This document shows positions 13,626 to 26,774 of a stretch of DNA of 64,000 bases, piece by piece. The stretch lies in assembly GCA_963678705.1 (NCBI GenBank), contig OY783219.1, positions 8,308,001 to 8,372,000 of the forward strand, given 5' to 3'. The notes beneath the pieces were generated by a model. It searched no databases. It was not told the DNA's origin and saw nothing but the letters and a program-made list of their open reading frames with translations. Both the position numbers and the translations under genes were made by a program. Origin of the DNA: Panorpa germanica (taxonomy: Eukaryota > Arthropoda > Insecta > Mecoptera > Panorpidae). Each line of letters starts with the position of its first letter. Positions within the stretch are counted from its first letter, which is position 1.

Positions 13626-14439
13626 GATTTTCTTAAACTGAAGGTCTTTTTAAGGATTTCTGAGTCGATCGTTATTTTTGCTAGTCATTCATAATCTAAA
13701 AATTATGAACATATGCTGAATCAAAACAGCTGATGCTGAAATGAATAATCCATACTAGATAACAATATCTAACATGTGCTTCGGCTTTGATTTAATTGGA
13801 AAATTGACGGAATTTTCCGTTATTGTTTAGTGCTACTTATACATTAAGTAAAAAGCTTTGTTTTATGATTAAAATAAATGCAATAAAACATTTCTTAATA
13901 ACAGAATGTGAACCACAATTAAATGATGTAAATATGAACATGCTGCATATCAGAAGAAAAATAAATATTCTGTTCAAATAGGTATTTAAACTTTTTTATA
14001 ACTTTTGATCCTTTTAATGATTAACGTGAAACGATACTTGGCCATTTTTGATTCGCGAAATATAGATGGCGATACTATACAGCAGGTTAAATTTTGTCAA
14101 AAAAAACTATATTTTTTTTATGTTTAAATCGTTTTATGAAAGTAACTATAAAATGTAAAGCTGCAATTAGTTAGATGAATAACGTATCTACATTTTAAGC
14201 TTTCTTCCATTGACTTTTAATGAGTTGAAACCGCAAAAATAAGTTTTGAAAGTGAATTTCTAGGTAAATTCCAATTTTTATATGACTGGTAACATTTCTA
14301 AGGGTTTGTCATAAATTTTATAACCTTTATTATGGTTCTCAATCTTACGCTTAAGACTTAAAAATATATAGAGTATTCGATAATATTTCAGTCATATATT
14401 TATATAGTGAATTCATAATGTAAAACAAATAAACACAAA

Positions 14440-14640
14440 AAAATAGAGCGTAAATTTGAAACATGTTTAAATTTTGAATTGAAGTGCCCTACTTAGCAGT
14501 GACATAGCTCCGTCCCTGTAAGACACACAAAAAAGTATTGTATACAAAACTTGTAGGGAATTAAGTCTTCTACAAGTTTTATAATAACTATTTTTGTCAT
14601 AAGAGGCACTAGTAACGAGATATTTCCAGTAAACCGTTTT
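14440..14640. repeat. interspersed repeat G
   Basis: It matches 35600-35800 in the same orientation. Both carry TCCGTCCCTGTAAGA, TGTATACAAAACTTGTAGGG and a TAATAACTATTTTT block in order. Non-coding, and only two copies were noticed. Confidence 0.6.
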
Positions 14641-15329
14641 TAAAGCCCTAACTTTAAAACATATCCAAAAATTAAAACTACCGGCCCTAATGTCAGGTAA
14701 AAGTGTAAAGTTCCCGGGCTATTAACCTAAGAAAAAGGCGTTTCAATCACTTTTCGACCAACCCATGCGGTTGTACTTTAAACGTATTATCTACATAAAT
14801 GTTATCTTCTTATTAATCCGGATTACCGGACAAGACAACGGATATTAGTGGGAAGCATTTAAATAAAGTTCACTACATATTTTAATTCTAAAAAAAAACC
14901 AATCTTTATTGATTTCCTGTGTTAACTTCCAGATATAATAATATTTATGTTTATTTGTTGTAATATTTGTAATTAACAAGGAATTACCCTCCTACCCGCG
15001 TGCCCTCCCCTCACGCGTTGTATTGCCTCAAGTATTTTATGATTTTTTTTTTATTATTATAATTATATACACAATTTATTTAATAGAGAGTTTTTAATAA
15101 GTCGTCAGTGAACTTGAAACTATGTGGAACAGAAGAAGAAAAACTGGCTAGCAAAGACGTTCAACAAGATTACTAGAGGCTGAGACTAACTTAGTAGTAT
15201 ATACACTTGAAATATGGTAAAGAAAGAAAAGAGAATATAGAATTTACGATTGTGTGAAAGAGATGAACAAAAAAAATCGAAATAAATAATTATTTTATGT
15301 GAATTTTTCCTAATAAATTGCAATGCTTT

Positions 15330-15530
15330 ATCAACACACGAAATTCTGATTTTTCCATTGTTTTGAAAATTACAAAAATGTAGCGTCACTAAAACTAGTG
15401 TAACTCTTAAACTAATGGTCCGAATGTTGTGAAATTTTAACACATATCGCTTGAAGGTTGGTACTATCTAATCACTTATGTGATTTGTCATCTATATGTC
15501 AGCCTACAAAGTTATTGAGTGATTTGTTAC
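15330..15530. repeat. interspersed repeat H
   Basis: It matches 32760-32945 in the same orientation. Both carry TAGCGTCACTAAAACTA, a GTGAAATTTT/ATAAAATTTT block, GAAG(G/A)TTGGT and a GTCAT(C)...CCTAC block. Non-coding. Confidence 0.55.
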
Positions 15531-17512
15531 TAATCAAAACTCTAGTATGATGAAATATTAATCAAAGGCCGGCACTATCGATGTATTTCATTATTTCTAT
15601 TAGCTACTGAGCTACAAGAACTCTTTTAATAATAATTAAACAAATTAACATATTCTATAATATTTATAAGTAATGTATGTCAGTCACTGATAGTATTTGT
15701 ATTTTCCTATGGACATAAGATGTATAGGTAACTTTCTGCGTACGCCTGTAGTGTACATTTTTACCTATATACACACACACACTCACACAATTATATCCAT
15801 TTCCCATTATAGACAATGCCATACCACTTTTTATAATAATAACTACATGGTGAAAATTAAACAAGTTTATACAGGCCTTTCCAGGTACTTTGTTCTGATT
15901 TCTACATCACTCCTGGTTACCATGGTAACCATCTGCAACTTGGCAGAGACAACAGGTATTTCATTACTAAGATATTTAAATTTCAATTAGATCGTGTATC
16001 AAAAGGTGTCTTCTTTTTTTTATTTTATTTATTTAACGTTGGCCTATTTTTGATGCTAAGTCCTATCAACGAAGATTACCAGAGATGTGTACAAATGCTT
16101 TTCAAAAGCATTTAAATACAAAATGCAAATACCTATTTCAAATACAAAATAAAAAATAAATTTCATGTTAGTATTTTAAAAAATACTTTTGAGAAAATAG
16201 AATACTCTTTATGTTACTAATATAAATGTTATTCTTTTAATAATTATGAAAATTCTCTTTAATTTTTTTAAAATAGCAAAAGTGAGATTAGTGTCGCATG
16301 TTTATGTCGCACTAGTCTGTACGTTAAAAGTACAACACATTTAGTACACTCATGCCTAAATAATGTCAACTTATGAATGAAAATATATAAACGTTGGATG
16401 TCGCATGTGAGGGTAGTAAATATAATGATATATATTTATGTATATATATTTCAGTAAGGAAAGTGGTGGAGTGATTGTCTTGTAGTAAAACAAATAATGA
16501 ATGAGAAAATATGATAAACAAATTTAGGTAAACGAAAATCAAATGTCTTATGGTGGGGGTAACAGGAAGCATAATAAAATAATAGGCACATCTATCATTT
16601 TAAATTAGAATTATTAAGACAATTGTGCAAATACTTTTAGATCATAGATGGTGCTAATGTTGGTGGGGTTTTAAGTTTATATTCAAAAAATAATGTTTAC
16701 TGATTAACACTATGAAGTAACAAAAACGAAAAAAGTATTTTGTATTTTCCAAATAGGAAATAGGTTTGTAAAAGCTTTCAAATAAAATATAAAATTCTAT
16801 AGTCTTAAAAGATATTTAAATACACAATAGAAAATAGGTATTTAATAATTTGTATTTGCATTTTGAGTATATGTATTTGAAAAACGCACATATCTTGACT
16901 TAAAACATTCATAATTTTGTTTAAACAAGTAAACCTAATGAATAATTTTCGCTTAATGAATAAATACAAAACATAATTAAAAAGTGAACTTCATCAAACA
17001 TAAATTTAAGTAAAACCGACAAAATGAAATAAAAGTGAATTTTCTGTTCCCACAAAAAGTAAGTGTAAAAACTTTTTAATATAAATAATTAATCAAGTAA
17101 TTAATAATAAAAATTATGTTAACTAATCATACAAATATAATTAAAACAAAGAAAATATTTCTCCCATGCTCGTATTTTTCATTAGCAATTATCATTCGGA
17201 AGTCAGAGTCGGAGGATACAAAAGTTTAATTCAATGTTAATTTCATTATGTTAATTTATCACAAACTTTTTCATTAATTTTAAATAATTTCTATATTAAT
17301 ATTACGTTTTTATTAGATATTGTTTTAATTATTTAAGTTTGCAAGGTGTTTAAGAAAATATTAAGTCCGACCTACAGCCTCATAGATAAAATGTATTTTC
17401 AAGTTACATAAATTGATTTCGCATTAAGTAATCACTGGTAAAAATGTTCTTAATTTTAATACAAATTTAATAGACAAATGCGTATTATTATAAAGTTAAT
17501 AATTTTTTTTAA

Positions 17513-17950
17513 GGAGGTACAGGACGTTAACGTAAATGATGAAAACGTTGTGAAATTTGGAGGGTCGATACAAATAGTTAAAATACATGCTGTCTCAAAA
17601 TTTTAGAGACCTAGGGTTCATAGTTTTCTTTTTATACATGATTAAAAATAGTCATTTTCCATACAAATCATAATTTTTAGCCCAATTTCACCACATAATA
17701 TAACTTTTAACTATGAAAAAATGGTGACACGGCTTTCAAAAACTAAGTGTATATAAAAGAATCTTTTCTGTAACTATTGCAAAAAGAAAATTATCAAAAG
17801 GATACCTATATACGAAAATATTTAAATAAAACCAGTAAGAAACAGTAAGTGTAGGTTATAAGCCGGCAACGTTGCAAATCCTAATTTGAGCGGGAAATTC
17901 AAAATCAGAATAAATATTTTATGAAATATAACAATTTATTTGTCAAAGAA
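17513..17950 (+). mobile_element. TTAA-flanked element, 3' truncated
   Basis: It begins GGAGGTACAGGACGT directly after a TTAA and then matches the first about 430 bp of the complete element at 22449-23208, including the TGTAGGTTATAAGCCGGCAA block. Homology stops at 17950 without a right end. Only remnants of a non-autonomous DNA element are present. Confidence 0.7.
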
Positions 17951-18484
17951 TTTCGAGATTATTTCCGTCTTTTCATATAGAAATTATCTTGCATTGCACG
18001 TCTCCATACTTACTACCTTACTACTAGCTAATTTCAAACGATAATTAGTTTAGTAACACCTTGTAGATTAGAAATGATTCAAACTTTCTCATATATATTC
18101 GTAGCATATATTAAGTGCGTAATCAACTAAATATAGTAGAAAAGGTGTGGACTAATAGAATTTGGAACAGAGAGAATGTCTTAAGGCTGATATCTTACTT
18201 CTTTAGTCGGTCAATAAACTAATAAAGTGAACTGCGCCGAGTGCGGTTTGCGTCTGCGTTTGCTATACTACATACAGACAGAACCATGCAGAAAGCTATA
18301 GGCACATTTTTTATTAATGAGTTCTTAAATAATCTTAAGCAAGTTGATGAAATATTTTTATTAATTTGCAAATGTTCTTTTAATGGCTGGAATTTATATA
18401 ATCGTAATAGATGGTAGAGCGAGTATGTTTATAATACGGTTACGATTTGACATTGACATTGGTACTACTTTTGCTGGATACCAG

Positions 18485-18492
<8 letters not shown>

Positions 18493-18554
<62 letters not shown>
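18493..18554. repeat. (TA)n microsatellite
   Basis: About 60 bp of uninterrupted TA directly abutting the 3' end of the minus-strand LINE fragment. Confidence 0.95.
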
Positions 18555-18557
<3 letters not shown>

Positions 18558-19194
18558 AATTGTTGTTTATTGTTCGCCTTTCGGCTTTACAATCTACATT
18601 CTTAATACATTTTATATACTTCAACTTACAATTAAATTTAAACTATTCTAGACCTTTTTATTTCCAAAAGTACTTTCTGCTTCTTCTTCTCTTGACCCTC
18701 TTCCTTCATTTTTCCCTAGTCTTCCTTCTGGACTGGTCTATTCCCTAGTCTATTTTTCTGGACTGAAGTTTAACTGTTTCCTCGCTACTTCTTTCTTTCT
18801 CCTGCTTCCCTTCACTGCCTCTTTTAGTACTTCCTCTCTCTTCCTGTTCCTTGTGCAACCCAGCCATCAGCTTATTTATTGTCCTGTTTTTCCTTTCCTT
18901 TTTACTATTTCCGCCATCCACCTCTTTCCTTCACTGCCTCCCTTTAATAGCTGGCCAATATTCCTTTCGCTCGCTACTTTTTCCTTACACTCAAACTTAA
19001 TGTGCTCCAGTGTTTCGTCCTCCGCTCCGCACACTCTACATTTTCTTTCCTCACTACTTTCCCAGTATCTGTTTCCTTTTTCCTCATTTCCCAATCTAAA
19101 CCTTGCTGTCCTTCTTATGTGTTTTATATCTTTTTCTATAAGGCACTGAGGCACATTATTTTCCCATAACCTTTTATGTCTTGTGTTGTAGTTG

Positions 19195-19198
<4 letters not shown>
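18555..19198 (-). mobile_element. LINE fragment: ORF2 C-terminus and 3' UTR
   Basis: On the minus strand, an open frame from the TA tract down to a TAA at 18876-18878 encodes the end of a non-LTR retrotransposon ORF2. It contains a RFRLGNEEKGNRYW block followed by the zinc-knuckle-like CRVCGAEDETLEHIKFEC (C-x2-C-x8-H-x4-C), which typically follows the reverse transcriptase in Jockey/R1-type LINEs. About 320 bp of 3' UTR follows. The reverse transcriptase itself is missing, so the copy is 5' truncated and dead. Related 3' ends lie at 61566-61898 and 27920-28080. It is unusual in having TA tracts at both edges instead of a poly(A) tail. Confidence 0.8.

Positions 19199-19229
<31 letters not shown>
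19199..19229. repeat. (TA)n microsatellite
   Basis: A TA run at the 5' edge of the LINE fragment, matching the longer TA run at its other edge. Confidence 0.9.
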
Positions 19230-19231
<2 letters not shown>

Positions 19232-20743
19232 TTATAGTGGTATTTTTATTACAGAAACACAAGTATTAACAAGTATTAACCAGTATGTTTGAAGTATTTT
19301 TTTACGGAAACTTTAATTAAAGGTAAACGTTCACAGGTCCGCACTGCTTGCACGAAACGTTTTGTTTTTATTGAATAGAACTGATCTCATGTAAAAATTG
19401 TCTTCTGTGTAATTTCAAGATTGCTACAAGCTAATTACAAGGTTTATTTTTTACCTGTCGCATAGAAATTGTATTGCAGTGTTAGATAAAAATAAATATA
19501 TATATGTCTGAGTTTTTGTGGCACAGAGAATTCCATCTTTCGGTAGTCTGTATTTGATTTTGAAGGAGAGGCTATCGTGTGTGTATTGTCCATGATATTT
19601 TATTAGTGAACTGTGGTGAGTTTTTATATTGTTGTAAAATTTTTGTTTATTGTTTTATGTAGTCATGTTTGCTTAAGTGTCTTAGACTTCTTAAATTAAA
19701 GAATTCCATTTCCACCAATAAAATTTATAATCACCAATTGAGAAACGAAATTTTTTTTAAAGATGCAAATTATCTTAGTTAATAAAATTATCTTTTTAAT
19801 CTTTTTTTAACTTTGTGTAAATTTGTTTAATCTACTTCGTATGGAACTTGGGAACAATAATCAGTGCATGGTAATTAGCATACAGCTGTTAAAAAGTATA
19901 GTTAACCCCGTGCACCGCTGTAACGTGTTTCACAGAAAAACGTGACTCTAATGTATTGCTGTGTCGATGTTTAATTGCTGCGTTATCAATATTTGTATAG
20001 GTAATTAATGCGAGGTCATGAAACTTTGTGAATAAATTGTGAGTTTACATGATACAGGTATATTAGGAGTTTTCAAACTGTTAGTTTTATCAGTGTAATT
20101 TTATTTATTTAACGTGGGCCTATTTCTGATGTTGAATCCTACCACTAACGACCTACTACAATGTTGGAAGTTATTGTGGTATCGTGGCCCTAAATATGTG
20201 GGCTACACCGCAGCCTAATAAGTTTATGATTATGCATATAAAAGGTCCTACAACAAGAGCGATCATTTTATGAATGTTTAAATAAGAGCGGTAATTTAAA
20301 TCTATTGAAAAACGCAATATTTTGGTGAAATTTGGTAGATCTTATGTTATGTTTCATTACTCACATCAGAGTTTGTCCTTTAGATTAAATTAAAAATATC
20401 ATCACTTTTCACAGAAATATTGGGTAGAAATATTTACTTTTTTAGTTACTAAACAAATATTACCAATTTTGTTTTATTTATAACTAAAAGAGTTCACAGG
20501 CAAAATAATAGTAGCATGTGTTTACAAAGAGTAAGGATTTTTATGGTTAACTTTAACATTATTGTCTTTAACCAGCTACTACAATAACTGACTTAAAGAC
20601 ACATTTCTAAGATTTGTGAGTAGACTAAAAGAAGGCTTGAGAAGTAGTGATATAATCATTTGAAAAACATAAAAATTAACAAAAATATTTACATACGAAT
20701 CGTGAATTAATAATAAAGAGAAACACATCCATGTAAGACTTAC
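19230..20743. other. spacer, no gene seen
   Basis: Holds a degenerate copy of the CCCAGGTAGAAAAT-type repeat at about 19375-19470 and an inverted SINE at 20098-20250. No coding signal. Confidence 0.4.
20098..20250 (-). mobile_element. SINE fragment
   Basis: The reverse complement of the SINE 3' body: the tail pairs with TTATTTATTTAACG, followed by a GGCCTATTTCTGATG block and, farther in, GCAGCCTAATAAGTTTATGATTAT, corresponding to the CATAATC...GGCAGCGG part of 11535-11757. Confidence 0.5.
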
Positions 20744-20861
20744 CAACACGTGATTCATGCGTCAATGGTAAAGCTGATGGAACACGTTCTCCACAATCAC
20801 ATGTAAACATCGCCGTGCAGATGGTGCACCGTACAGGTAGTGGAAGCACAGCATGATGAAG
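20744..20861 (-). CDS. possible isolated coding exon, unknown
   Basis: I do not recognise this. On the minus strand a 118-bp open stretch lies between an acceptor-like CTTCTACTAG and a donor TTG|GTAAGT. In one frame it reads with a Cys pattern CTICTAMFTCDCG (C-x2-C-x5-C-x-C) and a mixed, non-AT-biased codon content that stands out from the surroundings. In-frame stops lie upstream of the proposed acceptor. No partner exon was found nearby, so it may be an exon of a gene with large introns, a captured fragment, or chance. Confidence 0.22.
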
Positions 20862-22448
20862 CTAGTAGAAGCGATAAGACTGTGTGATCCGCGTCGTCTA
20901 GAACAAGAAACGGAGTAAGTAAGAATTGTGCAAGTCGTTAGGCAAGGACAGAGACAAGTAAATTGGTCCACACCTACTTATAATCGTGTTATGAGAAATA
21001 GAAAATTATTTGTTCGGAATGTTTTCATGATTTGTTAATATCACTTGGCTACTATGTACCTTTAATTCTTGCCTTATATTCTAAAATATTTAATCAGAAT
21101 TTGAAGTTTCTACTAGACAGTCTGTATCTGGAATTATGGAAAGTGTCCCGGTTTTTGAGATATCGGTGGTGTTGCTATTTTCTCTAACGCGATAATTAAA
21201 GTATTTTAGAGTTTCCCAGTCAAATGTCTTTGAAGTGTTACAACAAGATGAAAATTTCTTAAGACGAATTCCAACAAAATTTTATTAACAATTTATGCGT
21301 TTGTTTTAGAGAATCACTGATTGTATTATTGATTGATAATATTGTTCAAATGTGTCGTATAGATTAACCAACTATTAAAAATACCTAAAACATGGGCGCC
21401 TGAAGAAATTTTCTAAATCTCTAAATGATAAAATTTTTGTAAAATTCCAAAATGTATTCTTTTTGTGATCATTTGTGTTAAAATGGGGGGGAGGTGTATT
21501 TGTATTTGTGCAACAGCATACATTAAATTACAATACAATTTCCATTTTTATATTAATTTTTAAACACACATATTTAAATATAAATAAAAAAGTACTGGTA
21601 TAAAATATCTGTAAAGTGAAAAATTATATTTATGGTCAAGGTGCTTGTACATGGGTCGACTGATTGCAAACACAATCCCCGAATCTGCCCGAACCGAATG
21701 AGAACGCAACTGTGTTGTTAGTGAGAGAACGTACATGTATACGAGTGAGAGAACGCACAAGCTCGAATGAAAATACTTTCAAAAGTATTTAAATACATAC
21801 GTACATACAAATACCTCAGAATACGACACAATAATATCCCCTATTATGATATTGTTCAAAATTCTATAGAATCACGAAACACGGCTCGACATGGCTCGTT
21901 TTTTCGTTGGAAATTTCGTTGCGCGACTAGAAATATTGCGTTTTTCTATTGATTTAAAATGACTGCTCTTCTTGAAAGACCCTTTACAAATAAAACGAAA
22001 TAATATTTTGTTATTAAATACCATAAAAATAATTCTCTTTGTTTACTATTTACAGCCGTTAAATTTACGTCACTATTTATTATGACATTTATAATTACGA
22101 CTTCGCCTAATTTACCGCGAATGAAAAAATATTTTATTTCTTAACAATAATTCTTTTAAAGTTTTGAATGTTACATTTTTTCTGTATTTATATTGTATCA
22201 ATGTAGAGCGAAAGTGTAGATTATTACGCATTAAATCAGGGGTGTCCAAATATTATCTAAATGGAGCCTGATAATTAAATGACAAATTAATGCTAATAAT
22301 GAAAAACTAAGCATTCCAATTCAAAAGAACTCGGGAAAACTTGCTATAGGTTAAAAACTACGAAACTTTTATAACTTCTTGGTTATGTGAAAGATCTACG
22401 CATTGTTCTAGTTAATTCTAAAGTTTTGGTAGTTATTATCAGTCTTAA
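20862..22448. other. spacer, no gene seen
   Basis: The 130 bp beyond the possible exon remain relatively G+C-rich (to about 20990). The rest is AT-rich with only random-looking open frames. Confidence 0.4.
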
Positions 22449-23208
22449 GGAGATACAGGACGTAAACGTAAATGATGAAAACGTCGTGAAATTTAGAGGG
22501 TCGATACAAATAGTTAAAATACATGCTGGCTCAAAATTTTAAAGATCTAGGGTTCCTAGTATTCTTTTTATACATGATTAAAAATAGTCATTTTCCATAC
22601 AAATCATAATTTTTAGCTCAATTTCACCACATAATATAACTCTTAACTATAAAAAAATGGTGACACGGCTTTCAAAAACTAGGTGTATATAAAATAATCT
22701 TTTCTGTAACTAGTTTCTGTAAAAGAAAATTATCAAAAGGATACCTATTTACGAAAATATTTAAATAAAACCTTTAAGAAACAGTAAATGTAGGTTATAA
22801 GCCGGCAACGTTGCAAATGCCAATTTGAGCGGGAAATTCAAAATCGGAATAAATGTTATATAAAATATAACAATTTATTGGTCAAAGAACCAAATCACGC
22901 ATGCGTCAACACACGTAAAATTACAGCGCTGCAAAATTTATTATTCTTTTTTCAAAATATTTAATTTGTATTTAAATTGAATTTATATAAATTTGATATT
23001 AATTATAGGTAATTTTTAATTTATTAAACTATTATATGCATAAAAAATCATTTTAACAAGCAAAAAGCAGTTTAATAGGGAATTGAAAAAATTATTTTCA
23101 AAGGTACAGTCCCAATATTTATTTGCTTGTCCCTCATGTACTTCGCATTTTGCATTTCGTATTACCGAGAGATAAACTTTTTGCATTGACGGTACGTCCT
23201 GTACCTCC
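22449..23208 (+). mobile_element. complete non-autonomous TTAA-flanked DNA transposon
   Basis: The element is 760 bp. It begins GGAGATACAGGACGT and ends ACGTCCTGTACCTCC, an inverted pair with one mismatch, and is flanked on both sides by TTAA (22445-22448 and 23209-23212). A duplicated TTAA target is the signature of piggyBac-type transposition. It has no coding capacity. The truncated relative at 17513-17950 confirms it is a dispersed family. The superfamily assignment rests on the target site only. Confidence 0.75.
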
Positions 23209-23212
23209 TTAA

Positions 23213-24224
23213 GAGAAAAAAGGCATTATACAAGAATAACTACACCTGTTCACACCGGACTCTGGCTTCCACTTGAAACTATGATATCATAATCCAATTG
23301 CAAACTAATTCAGTTACGCCCACTAACTTATCCCCACTACAACCTTGATATAATTTTACAGCTCCACTTCAAAATTACTCACTACTAATTATTCTAATTA
23401 CTACTCAAACTTTTCATGTTCCTTACATATCTCTCTTTGAAATAAATTATATTTTATCTTCAAAACAAGATGGACCTTGGATCTTAGGCTTTGTATATTT
23501 AGGGGATATTGATTTTAAAGTGCATACTAGTGTATTAATCCACGTACCGCAGCTTAAACACCTCTGTTACAAAACAAACAAGCCAGAATGGTGTCGTCGA
23601 TGGTTCTGTCTATCCCAGACAATTAAAATAATGAATAAATCTGATTTAATTACAGCGCAGACTCATGTACACGCAAGGCATTGTTGTCACACGGATTGTG
23701 AAATATTTAATGCTCATTGTACTGAAAATGGAAATAAATAAAAACAAACAAGTTATAATGCTATAATAACTATGATAATTTCTTTACTTTTTGTATTTTT
23801 ATTAAGTCATAATAATAGGAGTGTAGAAAACAATGGATTGGTATCATAATTACAGCTAGTTTTTATATAAAATGTGAACTGCTAAAAAGGTGATAAAAAA
23901 CACTTTCTTTTGAAAAATTTATCTGAAGTTACGTATAGTGAAAGACGAGAAAGCAAGATTGATAAGTTTGACTAAGTATGCAACCGATTAGAGGGCTAAA
24001 TCATACAAGAGTACCTTAGCCCATAACCTGTTATTCGAGAAAAGTATTGAAGTTGGAGTTGCAGTATAAAATAGAATTAGAAGAAGAAAACATGTACATA
24101 TTATAGGTGTACTTACTAAACTAAGTCAGTTATTCTATTAACCTGTTTTTAATGTCATCATTTGTTTTAATTTAAGAAGGGTGGGGGGGGGGGGTGGTGA
24201 TTAGGTTTCAACTTTTTTTAAAAT
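23213..24224. other. AT-rich spacer, no gene seen
   Basis: An open frame at 23520-23741 has no recognisable domain and ordinary AT-rich composition. A G run (24183-24194) lies at the far end. Nothing else was found. Confidence 0.4.
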
Positions 24225-24870
24225 TTATTTATATTAATTTACATTAAGTTTATTGTGTGAAAATTTGAAAGCGATTGGAGTAAAACTGTCGGAGATATAG
24301 AGTTTTAAGTCTGCACCTCTCTGGTCTGGTTTCGTCTTACTTTTAAACTTTTAAATGCGTTTTTCTCACACATAGCTTTGCCCTCTCTAGCTCAAAATCT
24401 ACTGCACCGATTCCTTTAAAATTTTGCACACTCTGTCTTTACATAAAAGCCGAGTTAACGCTGTCGAGTTTTTTTTAAATTTTTAAATTTTAACGTATTT
24501 TAAAATAACAAAGTTTCTGATATTATTCATGAAAAATCGATATTTTGAATTAAAAGTGCTGTAAAAAATTGAAAAGTCAATAAAAAGAAAAAACCTTGAC
24601 TATTACCTTATAACTATTGAAATCAATTTGGTTTTTCAATTTCAGAAAATCCAGTGATGAGTTATGAGTGGCACAGCAATGTTACTTATTTTTGTGACGT
24701 CTGCGGAGATTCGCTGTCAATGTTTCATTTCTTGACATTTATTTATGAAAATTTCACAAAGTATTCTTCAAATGTTATTTTATCATGTAGTAATTATAGA
24801 AATAATTATATATTAACTGTGTCGTCAAAAAACATTATCGAAAATATGCTTCTTTTTTATCGTTTTGGCA
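24225..24870 (+). mobile_element. interspersed repeat F, longest plus copy
   Basis: It matches the reverse complement of 34775-35400 along most of its length: the TGAAAGCGATTGGAGTAAAAC-like block, an AAAAATCGATATTT block, CAGTGATGAGTTATGAGTGG and a CATTATCGAAAATATG block, all in the same order. Fragments occur at 12270-12420 and 13420-13625. No transposase or reverse transcriptase remains and the ends are not defined. Confidence 0.6.
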
Positions 24871-26459
24871 GTTTTTGTGTGTACGTATACCACACTGCTG
24901 TCTAATAAGTTTATGATTCTGTATGTACGTAATCAATTTTACTTGATCTCCAGCGATCTAATCCGAAGACATAGCAGTCTAAATGTCGACTATTCGTTGT
25001 TATCACTTTCCTCCCAAAATAGGCCTGTGTTTCTTCAAATAGATACATCAATATAAATGAATGAAAACTAATGCAATAGAAATATGTTCTAATCATAAAT
25101 GTGAAATAACATGTTAGACAAAGCACTTCATTTCATAGGAAAACGACCTCTAAGTTGTGAACTAGATGCCTATGATGCGTTGTAGTGTAATTTATGTTAT
25201 ACGTAACACCGGCTTACGTAATTATAGAACATTCCAGAAGTATATTCTAAGCCGAAGCCAGTGACGTAGTTTAGAAGAGGTATTCTCAAACAAAGCTAAT
25301 ATGTCGCCCGGATGCGAATATTCAGGAGATGCGCTTAAAAAGTAAGAGTATATTATATACTAAGATGGATATACAATAAATAAAGGTATATGTTTTTGAA
25401 AATGTATTTACATCATATTTTGATAGTGGTAAACTGTAATATTATTCTCAGTTGCGAAAAATTACTTTTGATTTGCTCGCTATACAATCAGAAACACATC
25501 AGGTTGAAAGTGTAATACAATATACGACTTAATTTAGCTCTTAGTAAGCTAGTAAGTGTGAAACTAGCATTGAACGACAATTTCTATATGAGATGTAGAA
25601 AATAAACTTTGTAATTAGTTTATAGCAAGCTAGTAATACTACAAGACAATTTTCTACCTGGGACCAAACATATCACTCGGAATATGAACATAATAACTCA
25701 CATTGGCTTAGATTGAACGGTTTACCTGATAGTTTTGACAGAACAGTCTACATTTACAGGTATATCGGAGCATGTATGTGATAAAACTGTACGATATTTC
25801 ATACATTCACCGACTGTTCCGTTAAAACTGTCCGGTAAATCGTTATGTGTATATCCAGCATAAAAAGGATTAAAAAAAGATTCTATAATCCTCAAAATAT
25901 TTTACTTAAAAGGTTTTATAGTTATGTTAATGGTTAAAAAGGTAGCTTTATTTAGCAAAAAGCGTTATAAATTAAGTAACAGGTAACTTTTGTTATGATA
26001 GATAAACCTTAAATGCACGTAACTATGTTTAGTGGTTCTGCGTAGCACTTTTGGACTAGATAGAGTGTCCTGCGTCATGCTTGATTGTCGGTGTTAATTT
26101 TAATTTATAGAATAATCTTTCTTCAGTAATGTTATAGTTGAATTAGTCATATTCAATAAGACTATGCATAAGATCTCCTATTTTAATAATCTTCAGTACG
26201 CCACTATTTCTTATTAGAAACACAGCAAGCCTCTGAAGTGTGTATAATATAATATTTTTTGTAAAACAAAGGTAATTATTATTATTATTAAACTGAATAG
26301 TGAACATTGAACTGGATGAACGAACTAATCTGTTTTGCATAAATTAAATGGACGTTGGCTGGTGTGTAGTAGTCGTGGTTGGTATCCCTGTTAGATAACA
26401 TCTTGCAGACTTGTTAAATGATGTGCAAGTATATGCAGAGTGTAAGTTATATATAAGCA
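24871..26459. other. spacer with a dispersed repeat copy
   Basis: Includes a CCCAGGTAGAAAAT-type repeat ending in TTTTCTACCTGGG at about 25500-25662. No gene was recognised. Confidence 0.4.
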
Positions 26460-26774
26460 CTAGCTGTCCCGGCCACGCGTTGCTGTGTCTAACGTTTTTG
26501 TCATATTACATTACATAGCGCCATCTATTGAATATTTACTCAATCTAGTCAACAGATGTCGCCATCTTTTAAAATCGTTTGGAGCTAACAGATAATTAAT
26601 AGACAAATAATTTGCAATAAGATAATATTGCAATCATAAATTGAGATGTAAGCTATCCTATCTTTCAAGTTGGATCAAACTGCACACGGTGTACAAATTT
26701 GATTAAAATCGGTTAAGTAGTTTAGGAGTCCATCGCAGAGGAACAACGTGACACGTAATTTATATATATTAAGA
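26460..26774 (-). mobile_element. non-autonomous Helitron, copy 1
   Basis: Read on the minus strand, the element starts TCTTAATATATATAAATTAC after an A and ends GGGACAGCTAG before a T, with a GC-rich hairpin-forming stretch (GCAACGCGTGGCC) just inside the end. TC at the start, CTAG at the end, a terminal hairpin and insertion between A and T are the classic Helitron signature. Length 315 bp, no coding capacity. It is nearly identical to the inverted copy at 36682-36995. Confidence 0.85.

Larger units (their letters stand above)
13640..17512. other. spacer with old repeats, no gene
   Basis: Contains repeat G (14440-14640), repeat H (15330-15530), an AC microsatellite at about 15771-15788 and an inverted SINE tail at 16017-16090. 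No exon or domain was recognised. Confidence 0.45.

Noticed and set aside
13432-13641. Open frame within repeat F
   Set aside because: The frame is not conserved in the other copies (24654-24905; 34775-35000), so it is a by-product of a non-coding repeat.
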